Part shown: positions 6,210-12,771 of the stretch, piece after piece
How the letters are laid out: each line of letters starts with the position of its first letter
How positions within the stretch are numbered: the first letter of the stretch is position 1
Origin: Microbacteriaceae bacterium
Lineage (GTDB): Bacteria > Actinomycetota > Actinomycetes > Actinomycetales > Microbacteriaceae
Direction of reading: 5' to 3'
Length of the DNA: 13,455 nucleotides
Assembly (NCBI GenBank): GCA_029979375.1
Contig: JAPOHQ010000022.1
Coordinates: 1-13,455, forward strand
Notes under the pieces: generated by a model
What the model was told of the DNA's origin: nothing
Database searches by the model: none
What the model saw: only the letters and a program-made list of their open reading frames with translations
Made by a program: the position numbers and the translations under genes

Positions 6210-7246
6210 AAGCCAATCAGGTTGGGCTCGGGAATCAGGTTCATTCCCCAGCGCGATGAGACTCGCTCCTGAATAAACCTTGCCAGCTCGGCAATCTCGG
6301 CACCCGTCGCGCCACCGGTATTGATGATCGCGAGAGCGTGCTTCGAAGAAACCGCCGCCTTCGAACCGGGCAGGCTGTAGCCCTTTGGGATGCCAGCGTT
6401 TTCGATTAGCCAACCGGCCGATAACTTGACGCTCTGCTGGTCGTCCATGCTCCACTTCTGAATATCCTCCGGAAACTCCAGGGCCTTGCTGTTGCTCACT
6501 ACGGGATTAGTGAAGAAACTCCCGCAGGAGACCGAGTCTGGATCCGATTCGCTTACCACCATGCCCTTTGAGCCCCTGAGCTCCAGCACCACATCACGAA
6601 CCTGTTGGAGTGGAAGCTGCGAACCGTATTCAGCGCCAACGTGGTTGGTTATCTGGCCAGAGGCCATGGGGACCGATAGCCCTCCGAGCTTTTGCAGCCT
6701 GAACTCGACCCAACCAATTACGCCCTTGCGGCCTCTCTTCAGCGCGCTGTCGCGGTATGAGAAATCAAAGTAGCCATTTGGCCTGGTCGCCAGCTCGCCG
6801 GTTTCCCTGTCGAGAAACTCAACCTGGGTTATTACCTGCGAGACCTCCTGGCCGTATGCGCCGACGTTCTGGACCGGGGTTGCTCCGACGCTTCCAGGAA
6901 TGCCGCTCATTGCCTCGATGCCCGCATAGCCCTGGCCGACGGCCCAGGCCACAAACTCGTCCCAACTCTCACCTGCTTGAACCCGAAGCACAATCTGATC
7001 TTCAGTTTCGCTGATGGTTTCAATGCCACGGTTAGCAACCAAGATGATGTTCATATCGCTCAGGTCGTCGGCAAAAACGGTGTTGGATCCTCCGGCCAAA
7101 ACGTGGTACTTCTCCTCCGAGTCCCAGGACTCGCGGACCGCCTCATAGAGCTCGCCTGTGCTCTCACAGCGGTTTAGGGTCTTGGGCTTTCCCCCGACCC
7201 TCATGGTTGTCAGCTCGGCGAGTGGAACAGGGGTGACAAGTGTCAA
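6206..7246 (-). CDS. murB: UDP-N-acetylenolpyruvoylglucosamine reductase (MurB)
   Basis: FAD enzyme that reduces UDP-GlcNAc-enolpyruvate with NADPH to UDP-MurNAc, the second committed step of peptidoglycan synthesis. It has 346 residues from TTG 7246. Visible: LTTMRVGG and AGGSN (FAD domain), GIPGSVGATPVQNVGAYGQE, YRDS with Arg165, SCGSFFTNP with proton-donor Ser243, and Glu340 in IPEPNLIG; Arg, Ser and Glu match the catalytic trio of E. coli MurB (type I). TTG 7246 overlaps the TGA of the preceding gene as TTGA and is preceded by GGGTGA (7251-7256), which suggests coupled translation. An in-frame TTG at 7258 would add four residues and cannot be excluded. The gene ends in a 4-base overlap with the convergent aminotransferase gene. 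Confidence 0.96.
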   Translation of the reverse strand: MTLVTPVPLAELTTMRVGGKPKTLNRCESTGELYEAVRESWDSEEKYHVLAGGSNTVFADDLSDMNIILVANRGIETISETEDQIVLRVQAGESWDEFVAWAVGQGYAGIEAMSGIPGSVGATPVQNVGAYGQEVSQVITQVEFLDRETGELATRPNGYFDFSYRDSALKRGRKGVIGWVEFRLQKLGGLSVPMASGQITNHVGAEYGSQLPLQQVRDVVLELRGSKGMVVSESDPDSVSCGSFFTNPVVSNSKALEFPEDIQKWSMDDQQSVKLSAGWLIENAGIPKGYSLPGSKAAVSSKHALAIINTGGATGAEIAELARFIQERVSSRWGMNLIPEPNLIGF

Positions 7247-7659
7247 AGCTTCACCCAAGCCTGGGCCTTACCCAAAACGGTGTTTCCCTCAAAGGTGGTC
7301 GTAAGGTCAACCCTCACCTTGCCGGCCTCCGGGTCGATCTGGCCAATGGTTGCCTTGACCTCGAGTTCTGCGGGCTCGCCAGGGGGGACCACGACTGGCT
7401 TTGTGAACCTAACGCCGTAATCAACGATGTTCTCCGCTCCACCGGCCCAGCTGACTACCGGTCCAATTGAGATACCCATGGTGAGCATGCCGTGTGCGAG
7501 TACTCCTGGGAGACCAACCGATGCCGCCACGTCGTCGCGGTAGTGGATGGGGTTGAAATCGCCCGACGCTCCGGCGTAGCGAACTAAAGAGTCTCGGGTT
7601 ATTGAAAAGCCTGTTTCCGCAACCACATCTCCGACGCTAAGGCTATTGATATCAGGCAT
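7243..7659 (-). CDS. MaoC-family (R)-3-hydroxyacyl-ACP dehydratase, HadB-like catalytic subunit
   Basis: Hot-dog fold dehydratase that likely removes water from 3-hydroxyacyl-ACP in type II fatty acid synthesis, as the active half of a heterodimer with the preceding gene product. It has 138 residues from ATG 7659. The hydratase-2 motif is seen at residues ~28-58 (YAGASGDFNPIH, then GLPGVLAHGM), with catalytic Asp34 and His39. ATG 7659 sits five bases after AGGGG and overlaps the upstream gene by eight bases; GTG 7665 directly abuts AGGG and is a poor start. The arrangement with secE, nusG and rplK nearby parallels hadAB of mycobacteria, but mycolic acids are not implied. An enoyl-CoA hydratase role cannot be ruled out. 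Confidence 0.9.
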   Translation of the reverse strand: MPDINSLSVGDVVAETGFSITRDSLVRYAGASGDFNPIHYRDDVAASVGLPGVLAHGMLTMGISIGPVVSWAGGAENIVDYGVRFTKPVVVPPGEPAELEVKATIGQIDPEAGKVRVDLTTTFEGNTVLGKAQAWVKL

Positions 7660-8059
7660 CTTCACCCCTGACTACAAGCGTTGAGATTGCCGTGCAAACC
7701 AGCTTGTTGGTGGCATCGAAGATCTCGGTATTAAAGGTGACCAGGTGATTTCCACCAAGGCTCTTGACGCTGGCGACAGAAAGTTCTGAGGTGAGTTCGT
7801 CTCCGGCGACTATTGCCCTTTCGAAAACAAACCTCTGGTCACCGTGCACAACCCTGGAAAAATCCAGCTGGCTTTCGGGGTCCGTCAGCACCTGCTTCAG
7901 GCTGCGTTCCTGGATCACGATTGGAAAGGTTGGGGGTGCAGTCTCGCCGTTGGAATCTGTGGCCATGGTGGCATTAGCAAACTCAATTAGCTTCTCCCTA
8001 CCAACGAGATAGGGGCTAGTTCGCGGGTAGCGCTTGCCTTCGATTGCTGGATTGACCAT
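7652..8059 (-). CDS. MaoC N-terminal-type dehydratase, HadA-like partner subunit
   Basis: 135-residue hot-dog protein of the MaoC_dehydrat_N group, the partner subunit that in HadAB-type enzymes holds the acyl chain while HadB supplies catalysis. Characteristic parts: MVNPAIEGKRYP at the start, a PPTFPIVI segment, and HGDQRFVFERAIVAGDELT in the middle; I do not see the Asp-x4-His catalytic pair. The frame is open to 8116, but that part lies in tRNA-Met, so ATG 8059 is used. No Shine-Dalgarno sequence precedes it; instead TACCCT ends six bases before the ATG, suggesting a leaderless start. It overlaps the hadB-like gene by eight bases. Confidence 0.88.
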   Translation of the reverse strand: MVNPAIEGKRYPRTSPYLVGREKLIEFANATMATDSNGETAPPTFPIVIQERSLKQVLTDPESQLDFSRVVHGDQRFVFERAIVAGDELTSELSVASVKSLGGNHLVTFNTEIFDATNKLVCTAISTLVVRGEDA

Positions 8060-8065
8060 GGGATA

Positions 8066-8071
8066 AGGGTA
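8066..8071 (-). promoter_or_regulatory. Candidate -10 box for a leaderless hadA-like transcript
   Basis: TACCCT on the minus strand fits TANNNT and is followed by exactly six bases and then ATG 8059, the same geometry as at the aminotransferase gene. It lies nine bases after the encoded CCA end of tRNA-Met, so any -35 box would fall in the tRNA acceptor region; none is recognisable. Confidence 0.45.
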
Positions 8072-8080
8072 GCGGTGATT

Positions 8081-8157
8081 TGGTAGCGGGGGCGGGGCTC
8101 GAACCCGCGACCTCACGATTATGAGCCGTGCGCTCTAACCACCTGAGCTACCCCGCC
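8081..8157 (-). tRNA. tRNA-Met (CAT anticodon, elongator type)
   Basis: Full cloverleaf: acceptor GGCGGGG/CCCCGCT (first pair G-T), D arm GCTC/GAGC, anticodon stem CACGG/TCGTG with loop CTCATAA (anticodon CAT), T arm GCGGG/CCCGC with loop TTCGAGC, discriminator A and an encoded CCA (8081-8083). The anticodon stem lacks the three stacked G-C pairs of initiator tRNA, so this is elongator tRNA-Met; an isoleucine tRNA with modified C34 is a less likely alternative. It follows tRNA-Thr after 21 bases. Confidence 0.94.
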
Positions 8158-8178
8158 AAAACGTGATCTAAAAGATCG
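8158..8178 (-). other. Spacer with small hairpin between tRNA-Thr and tRNA-Met
   Basis: 21-base spacer containing the perfect inverted repeat GATCT-AAA-AGATC (8165-8177). It may guide processing of a joint tRNA precursor; it has no long T-run to act as a terminator. Confidence 0.35.
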
Positions 8179-8250
<72 letters not shown>

Positions 8251-8264
8251 ATTTAGCCTTGCAA

Positions 8265-8294
8265 AGATTAGCACTAGCGAACGGCGCTAGGCAA
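8265..8294 (-). promoter_or_regulatory. Candidate promoter of the tRNA-Thr/tRNA-Met pair
   Basis: On the minus strand TTGCCT (8289-8294) and TAATCT (8265-8270) are separated by 18 bases, with TAATCT 14 bases before the tRNA-Thr 5' end. The -35 box lies in the last codons of the GH13 gene. It would let the tRNAs be expressed independently of the maltodextrin operon. Confidence 0.45.
8274..8290 (-). terminator. Hairpin over the GH13 stop codon, possible termination or processing site
   Basis: Perfect 6-bp inverted repeat CTAGCG / CGCTAG with a 5-base loop; one arm includes the GH13 stop codon. There is no T-run after it on the minus strand. It occupies the spacer of the proposed tRNA promoter. 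It could end or trim the mal transcript, or bind a protein as DNA. Confidence 0.3.
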
Positions 8295-10121
8295 ACGCCA
8301 AATCTGCAGGTCTAGAGCCACTGCGTCGTAGCGAACCTTGCCTCCAACAACCCTGAGATTCCCGTTGCCAAAGAGGTTTTCCGCCCGCTCCGCAGAGGCG
8401 ATTGCCTCCTTGGAAAACTCGATCTTGCGATCCTTCCCGCGCGAAACACAGACCAGGATTGACTCGGTCTTTGACTCTCGAATGAATACCAGTGCTTCCT
8501 TGGATGCGTAAAGGAATCGCATTGATCCATCAACCAGAGCGCGGTGCTTCTTACGAATCTGGGCGAGCCTTGCATAGGTCTCAACCATGGTCGGGTCTGT
8601 GGGTCGCTCCGAGTTCCAAGGGATCGGGGTTCGAGAGCTCTCGCCATTCCAACCATCCAGACCGAACTCATCCCCGGCAAAGATCATCGGAATGCCCGGG
8701 AAGGTGAATTGCATTCCCGCCGCAACGCGCTGTGAACCAGGAATCGTGAAGGTCTTGAACCTTCCGGTGTCGTGGGTGTCAAGCGCGTTTAGGTTGTGCA
8801 TGCGGAGGTGCCAGGGGAAGGTTCCGGCAAAGCTCTGGTGGAGCTTCATTAGCTCGTCAGCACCAATACCCTTGCGACCGACTCCGACCTGACCCTCCTC
8901 GCGCTTCTCCTTGGGATTCCAGAGCCAGCGCCAGGTTGGCCTGGTGAAGTTGGAGTAGGTCATTGTCGACTGGTAGCTATCACCCTCGACGTGATTGGCG
9001 GCATCGGAGGTGAACTCTCCAATCAAGAAAGTCTCAGGGGAAACCTCATCCATCGTCCTGCGGATGATCTGACCAATCTCGCGATTGAAGTCGTCCCCTC
9101 TGATCCAACCGGTCATGTTGGCAACGTCGATGCGCCAGCCGTCGAGCCCGAAAGGTGGCTTGAGCCACTTTGCAACTGCTGAACTCTTGCCCAGGATGAA
9201 GCGCCTTCTGAGCTCCTGAGAGTTCCAGTTGAACTTGGGTAGCGATGGCACCCCCCACCAGCTGTCGTATTTCTTGTTGCCATCTGAGAAGTAATAGAAC
9301 TCACTCTCCTTGGCACGGGGGTTCTTATAGGCGGCGACGAACCATTCGTGTTTATCGCCAGAGTGGTTCGCGGTCAGATCGCCCATGACCTTCAGCCCCA
9401 TCGAGTGGGCCTTCTTGACCAGCGAGCTGAGCGCTGAGTTACCACCGAGCAGCGGGTCGACGACGTCAAAGTTGCTGGCGTCGTAGCGGTGGTTGGAGCC
9501 TGCAGGGAAGAAGGGGGTCATATACAAAATGGTTGCGCCCAGCTTCTTGAGGTGGTCCAGTTGCTCCTCAATGCCCTTGAGGTCGCCACCAAAGAACTGC
9601 TCTGCGGTGCCAGGACCCTTTCCGATTACCGGATCGGACCACTTTCTCCCCAGGGCCCAATCTGGAAGTTGCCTCTTGTCGGCATCCTTGCTTCTTGCGA
9701 AGCGGTCTGGGAAGACCTGATACAGAACCGCCCCCGATGCCCACTTCGGTACTCGGTTGTAGGTGTTGATCTTGAAGTCATCGCGGTCTGGTTGGTCTAG
9801 CTCGTGCAGGCCAGTGGCGTTCAGCCAGTAGCTCATGCCGCTTTTTAGCTCGATGAAGAAACGGTAGTGAACCTCTGGGTTGTAGATGACAATCTGACCT
9901 TCGAACCAGCTCCAGCCGTGGCGCTTGGCAAACACCTTGAACTTGGGTGTCAGAAAGCCCTCTCCCGAGTCGCTCTGGCGAACCATCACCTGCTTCACAG
10001 GGCCCAGCGATTCGTGAATTCGAATCCGCAGCTTTACCTTGTCGCCAACCTTTGGCTTTTGATTTGCGACATAGAGGCTGGAGCCGTCGTGGTGGGGTGA
10101 GAGATCAAGTGAAAGAGCCAT
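8274..10121 (-). CDS. GH13 glycoside hydrolase with N-terminal CBM34-like domain (alpha-glucosidase/neopullulanase type)
   Basis: Hydrolyses alpha-glucosidic bonds, most likely in maltodextrins taken up by the adjacent transporter. It has 615 residues and no signal peptide, so it is cytoplasmic. Residues ~1-115 are a beta-rich N-terminal domain like CBM34, typical of cyclomaltodextrinases and neopullulanases. The TIM barrel begins with VLYQVFPDRFARS. All GH13 regions are present: GDLTANHSG (region I), GWRIDVAN with nucleophile Asp332, LIGEF with acid/base Glu369, LDTHDTGRF with Asp451. ATG 10121 is used; the only purine-rich site, AGG, is eleven bases or more upstream inside a small hairpin that fills the 15-base gap after malG. 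It is the last gene of the mal run. Maltogenic amylase, cyclomaltodextrinase or alpha-glucosidase activity cannot be separated from sequence alone. Confidence 0.93.
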   Translation of the reverse strand: MALSLDLSPHHDGSSLYVANQKPKVGDKVKLRIRIHESLGPVKQVMVRQSDSGEGFLTPKFKVFAKRHGWSWFEGQIVIYNPEVHYRFFIELKSGMSYWLNATGLHELDQPDRDDFKINTYNRVPKWASGAVLYQVFPDRFARSKDADKRQLPDWALGRKWSDPVIGKGPGTAEQFFGGDLKGIEEQLDHLKKLGATILYMTPFFPAGSNHRYDASNFDVVDPLLGGNSALSSLVKKAHSMGLKVMGDLTANHSGDKHEWFVAAYKNPRAKESEFYYFSDGNKKYDSWWGVPSLPKFNWNSQELRRRFILGKSSAVAKWLKPPFGLDGWRIDVANMTGWIRGDDFNREIGQIIRRTMDEVSPETFLIGEFTSDAANHVEGDSYQSTMTYSNFTRPTWRWLWNPKEKREEGQVGVGRKGIGADELMKLHQSFAGTFPWHLRMHNLNALDTHDTGRFKTFTIPGSQRVAAGMQFTFPGIPMIFAGDEFGLDGWNGESSRTPIPWNSERPTDPTMVETYARLAQIRKKHRALVDGSMRFLYASKEALVFIRESKTESILVCVSRGKDRKIEFSKEAIASAERAENLFGNGNLRVVGGKVRYDAVALDLQIWRLPSAVR

Positions 10122-10136
10122 TAGGTAATAAACCTA
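10122..10136 (-). repeat. Inverted repeat filling the malG to GH13 gap
   Basis: The whole 15-base gap is TAGGT-TTATT-ACCTA on the minus strand, a perfect 5-bp hairpin lying between the malG stop and the GH13 ATG. Its 5' arm holds the only Shine-Dalgarno-like bases, so folding could lower GH13 translation. It may also be chance. Confidence 0.35.
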
Positions 10137-11063
10137 CTAACCCTTTACCGCACCGCCGGTCAGACCGGAAACAATGTACTTCTGCAGGTAGAGGAACAGG
10201 GCAACGATTGGCACCGCAGCCAGCACCGCACCCGCAGCAAAGATTGTCCAGCGCTGGCCGAACTGATCCGAAACATACATGTAGAGACCAACCGCGAGGG
10301 TCTTGCTCTCGGGCTTGGTCAAAATGATGTTCGCAAGCACGAAGTCGCTACTTGTTCCGATAAAGGCAAGCAGGCCGATGACGGCGAGAATTGGGGCCGC
10401 CAGCCTAAGGATGATGCCGTAGAAGATCTGGGTGTGGGTGGCGCCATCAATCTTCGCCGCCTCATCAAGCTCCTTCGGAATGGTGTTAAAGAAGCCATAC
10501 ATCAGATAGGTGTTGGCCCCCAAAGCTCCACCGAGATAAACCATGATCAGCGCCAACTGCGATCCGATACCCAGGAATGGGAAGACGTTACCGATGTTGA
10601 CCAGCAGGGCGTAGATCGCAACCAAAGCGAGCAGCTGAGGGAACATCTGCACCAGAATCAGGGTCAAAAGCCCTGCCCGGCGACCGGTGAAGCGAAGCCT
10701 CGAGAAGGCATAGGCCGCGAGCGCCGATAGGAACACCGAGCCGATTGCGGCGGTGCCGGAGATGAACAGGGTGTTTACGAACCAAGCGCCAAACGGCCGG
10801 TACTCATCTGCAAAGAGGTCGCGATAGTTATCGGTTGTGAATGAAGTGAAGAGAGTCGATGTGAATTGATCGGCATCTGCGAAGGAGCCGGAGATCACGT
10901 AGACGATTGGGAAAACCGAATAAACAATCATCACCCAACCGATTAGGTGTTTCCAGCCCTTGGTCCTTAGCCATTTTCCGAATGACTCCTTGCGAGCATC
11001 GGTCAGCTGCTCCTTGGCTTTTTTATAGGCCTTTAGCTCTTCCTTGGTTAGCTCTTGTTCCAT
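10137..11063 (-). CDS. malG: Maltose/maltodextrin ABC transporter permease MalG
   Basis: Second inner-membrane permease of a carbohydrate ABC importer. It has 308 residues: a basic, hydrophilic N-terminus (1-38), then six predicted membrane segments beginning with IGWVMIVYSVFPIVYVISG. The cytoplasmic EAA loop that contacts the MalK ATPase is at ~199-223 (LDEAAKIDGATHTQIFYGII). The C-terminus YIVSGLTGGAVKG is typical of MalG. ATG 11063 overlaps the malF TAA as TAATG, and the GAGG ten bases upstream lies within malF, so translation is probably coupled. No ATPase gene follows; a shared MsmK/MalK encoded elsewhere is inferred. Confidence 0.95.
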   Translation of the reverse strand: MEQELTKEELKAYKKAKEQLTDARKESFGKWLRTKGWKHLIGWVMIVYSVFPIVYVISGSFADADQFTSTLFTSFTTDNYRDLFADEYRPFGAWFVNTLFISGTAAIGSVFLSALAAYAFSRLRFTGRRAGLLTLILVQMFPQLLALVAIYALLVNIGNVFPFLGIGSQLALIMVYLGGALGANTYLMYGFFNTIPKELDEAAKIDGATHTQIFYGIILRLAAPILAVIGLLAFIGTSSDFVLANIILTKPESKTLAVGLYMYVSDQFGQRWTIFAAGAVLAAVPIVALFLYLQKYIVSGLTGGAVKG

Positions 11064-12694
11064 TAGTTCACATCCTCAAGAGTCTTTGTCCTGCGGAAGG
11101 AGAAGTAGGAGATGGTTCCAACGATGAAGAAGATCAGAATTGAGAACGCGCTCGCCAGACCAAAGTCTCGGCCCTCTCCGGTTGAGAAGGCGATCTTGTA
11201 GACCATGGATATCAGGATGTCGCTGTGGCCAACATTTATGGTCGCATCGAAGTCCTTCGGACCTCCCCCGGATAAGAGATATATCAAGCTGAAGTTATTG
11301 AAATTGAAGGCAAACGAGGTAATAAGTAGCGGTGCCACCGAAACCAGCAGCAGCGGCAGCTTGATTAGCCTCAGCTGTTGCCACGGTGTTGCACCATCAA
11401 TCCTGGCCGACTCCATCAGATCGCTTGGAATCGACTGCAGCGCACCTGTGGTGATGAGGAACATATAGGGGAAGCCGAGCCAGAGGTTCACGAGCAAGAT
11501 CGAAACCTTGACCAAGAATTCATCAGTGAGCCACGGTATCTCTGCTCCTCCAAAGAGGACCACATTGATAAAGCCATACTCACGGTTGTAGAGCGCCCGC
11601 CAAACGAATGCCGATAGGAAGCCTGGGAAGGCGTAGGGCAGGATCATTGCCACTCGATACCAGCGCTGACCTCGGAGCTTGGCATCGTTGAAGAGCAACG
11701 CCAAACCAAGCCCGAGAATGAAAGTTGTCAGCACCGACAGGATCGCGAAGGTGAAGGTCCAGATTGTGACGCGGATAAGCGGTTCACGAATACCGGGGTC
11801 AGTTACGGCCCTTTCGAAATTGAGCAGGCCGACTTCGACTCGCCAACCGGGAGCCAGGTCCTCACCTGCCTCGCTTCGATAGCTGCCCTCGCCGGAATCG
11901 TAGAAAACAGTTCCGTCCTCAACCCTTGTCATGGTGTCCGCAACCGGGTCATAGTCGAGCCTTGGGCCAAAAATTACGGCCTGGGCCGCATCAGGGGTCA
12001 TGATGAAGTAAGACTCTGGATCATCGTTGAGATATACCTTGAACTTAACGACCTCGTCCTGCCGAGCCACAACCTCGCGGAAACTCAGCTCGGTGTAGCC
12101 ATCGGCGCTCACCGCCGTGCCCATCGAGTTGAACTCGGTTGGGGTGATCTGCTGCAGGACCTCGCCATCGCCACCAACCTTTACCTGGGTGGCTCCCGAC
12201 TCGTCGGTCATGGTGACCAGAAAGTTGAGCTCTCCGGCGTCATCGACCACTACCGCCATCGGGTAGACCGGCTCACCCGCGATGCGGGTTTGGCCGTTCA
12301 ACAGAAGTGCATTTATGGCGTCGTCTTTGTCACTGTTATGCATTGTGCCGTAGTTGGTGAAGGCGATATAGGCCGAGTAGCCAACTACGTAAACCTGAAA
12401 TACGGCCATGAATAGAAGGCCGGGAAGAAGATATTTTGTGGGCAGATTGCCGCGTCTGAGATAAGACCAGTTGAAGAAGATTGTGACTACCGCGACGATG
12501 CCGGCAAAGAGATAGTCCTCGTTGCCGATCAAGATCATGATCGCGAAGAGCATTGCTGCTGAGACAAGACTCAACAGCACAATCTTGACCACAGTGCCAT
12601 GCAGGGACGGGGTTCCCCCGTCGTTTAGGCCCTTGTTCCTGGTCTGCCTGCCCTTTGGGAGCTGCCAGGTTGGCCCTTTGGTTTCAGTTGTCAC
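11063..12694 (-). CDS. malF: Maltose/maltodextrin ABC transporter permease MalF (long form)
   Basis: First permease of the importer. With 543 residues it is of the long E. coli-like type. I predict eight membrane segments: three at ~36-56, 61-79 and 88-112, then an extracytoplasmic loop of nearly 200 residues (~113-308, comparable to the P2 loop that touches MalE), then five more. The EAA loop is at ~428-447 (MESARIDGATPWQQLRLIKL). Start is GTG 12694 with GGAG five bases upstream. Only 27 bases lie between the U-tract end of the upstream terminator and this start, so malF has no room for its own promoter. It overlaps malG by one base. Confidence 0.95.
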   Translation of the reverse strand: MTTETKGPTWQLPKGRQTRNKGLNDGGTPSLHGTVVKIVLLSLVSAAMLFAIMILIGNEDYLFAGIVAVVTIFFNWSYLRRGNLPTKYLLPGLLFMAVFQVYVVGYSAYIAFTNYGTMHNSDKDDAINALLLNGQTRIAGEPVYPMAVVVDDAGELNFLVTMTDESGATQVKVGGDGEVLQQITPTEFNSMGTAVSADGYTELSFREVVARQDEVVKFKVYLNDDPESYFIMTPDAAQAVIFGPRLDYDPVADTMTRVEDGTVFYDSGEGSYRSEAGEDLAPGWRVEVGLLNFERAVTDPGIREPLIRVTIWTFTFAILSVLTTFILGLGLALLFNDAKLRGQRWYRVAMILPYAFPGFLSAFVWRALYNREYGFINVVLFGGAEIPWLTDEFLVKVSILLVNLWLGFPYMFLITTGALQSIPSDLMESARIDGATPWQQLRLIKLPLLLVSVAPLLITSFAFNFNNFSLIYLLSGGGPKDFDATINVGHSDILISMVYKIAFSTGEGRDFGLASAFSILIFFIVGTISYFSFRRTKTLEDVN

Positions 12695-12705
12695 ATCTAC
12701 TCCGA
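12695..12705 (-). promoter_or_regulatory. Ribosome-binding site of malF
   Basis: GGAG on the minus strand (12700-12703) five bases before GTG 12694 supports that start codon. It lies just beyond the malE terminator. Confidence 0.5.
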
Positions 12706-12718
12706 GTGAAGCTGAGAG

Positions 12719-12751
12719 AAAAAGGGGGCGTCCCGGCTAGGAACGCCCCCT
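12719..12751 (-). terminator. Intrinsic terminator between malE and malF
   Basis: On the minus strand a 9-bp perfect stem (8-bp GC-rich ACGCCCCC/GGGGGCGT core plus one A-T pair, 12723-12731 with 12743-12751) with an 11-base loop is followed by five T residues (A-run 12719-12723 on the plus strand). It starts 21 bases after the malE stop codon and has no T-run in the other direction, so it acts on the malE transcript. Partial read-through is needed to express malF and later genes. Confidence 0.88.
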
Positions 12752-12771
12752 CTCTCTGGTTTAGCTACTAA

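Noticed and set aside
7652..8116. Longer hadA-like reading frame starting at 8116
   Set aside because: The extra part is the antisense of nothing and the same strand as tRNA-Met, reading through its T arm and acceptor; family similarity begins at ATG 8059.
8081..8157. Initiator tRNA-Met
   Set aside because: The anticodon stem lacks the three consecutive G-C pairs before the loop, and the acceptor end does not show the initiator mismatch.
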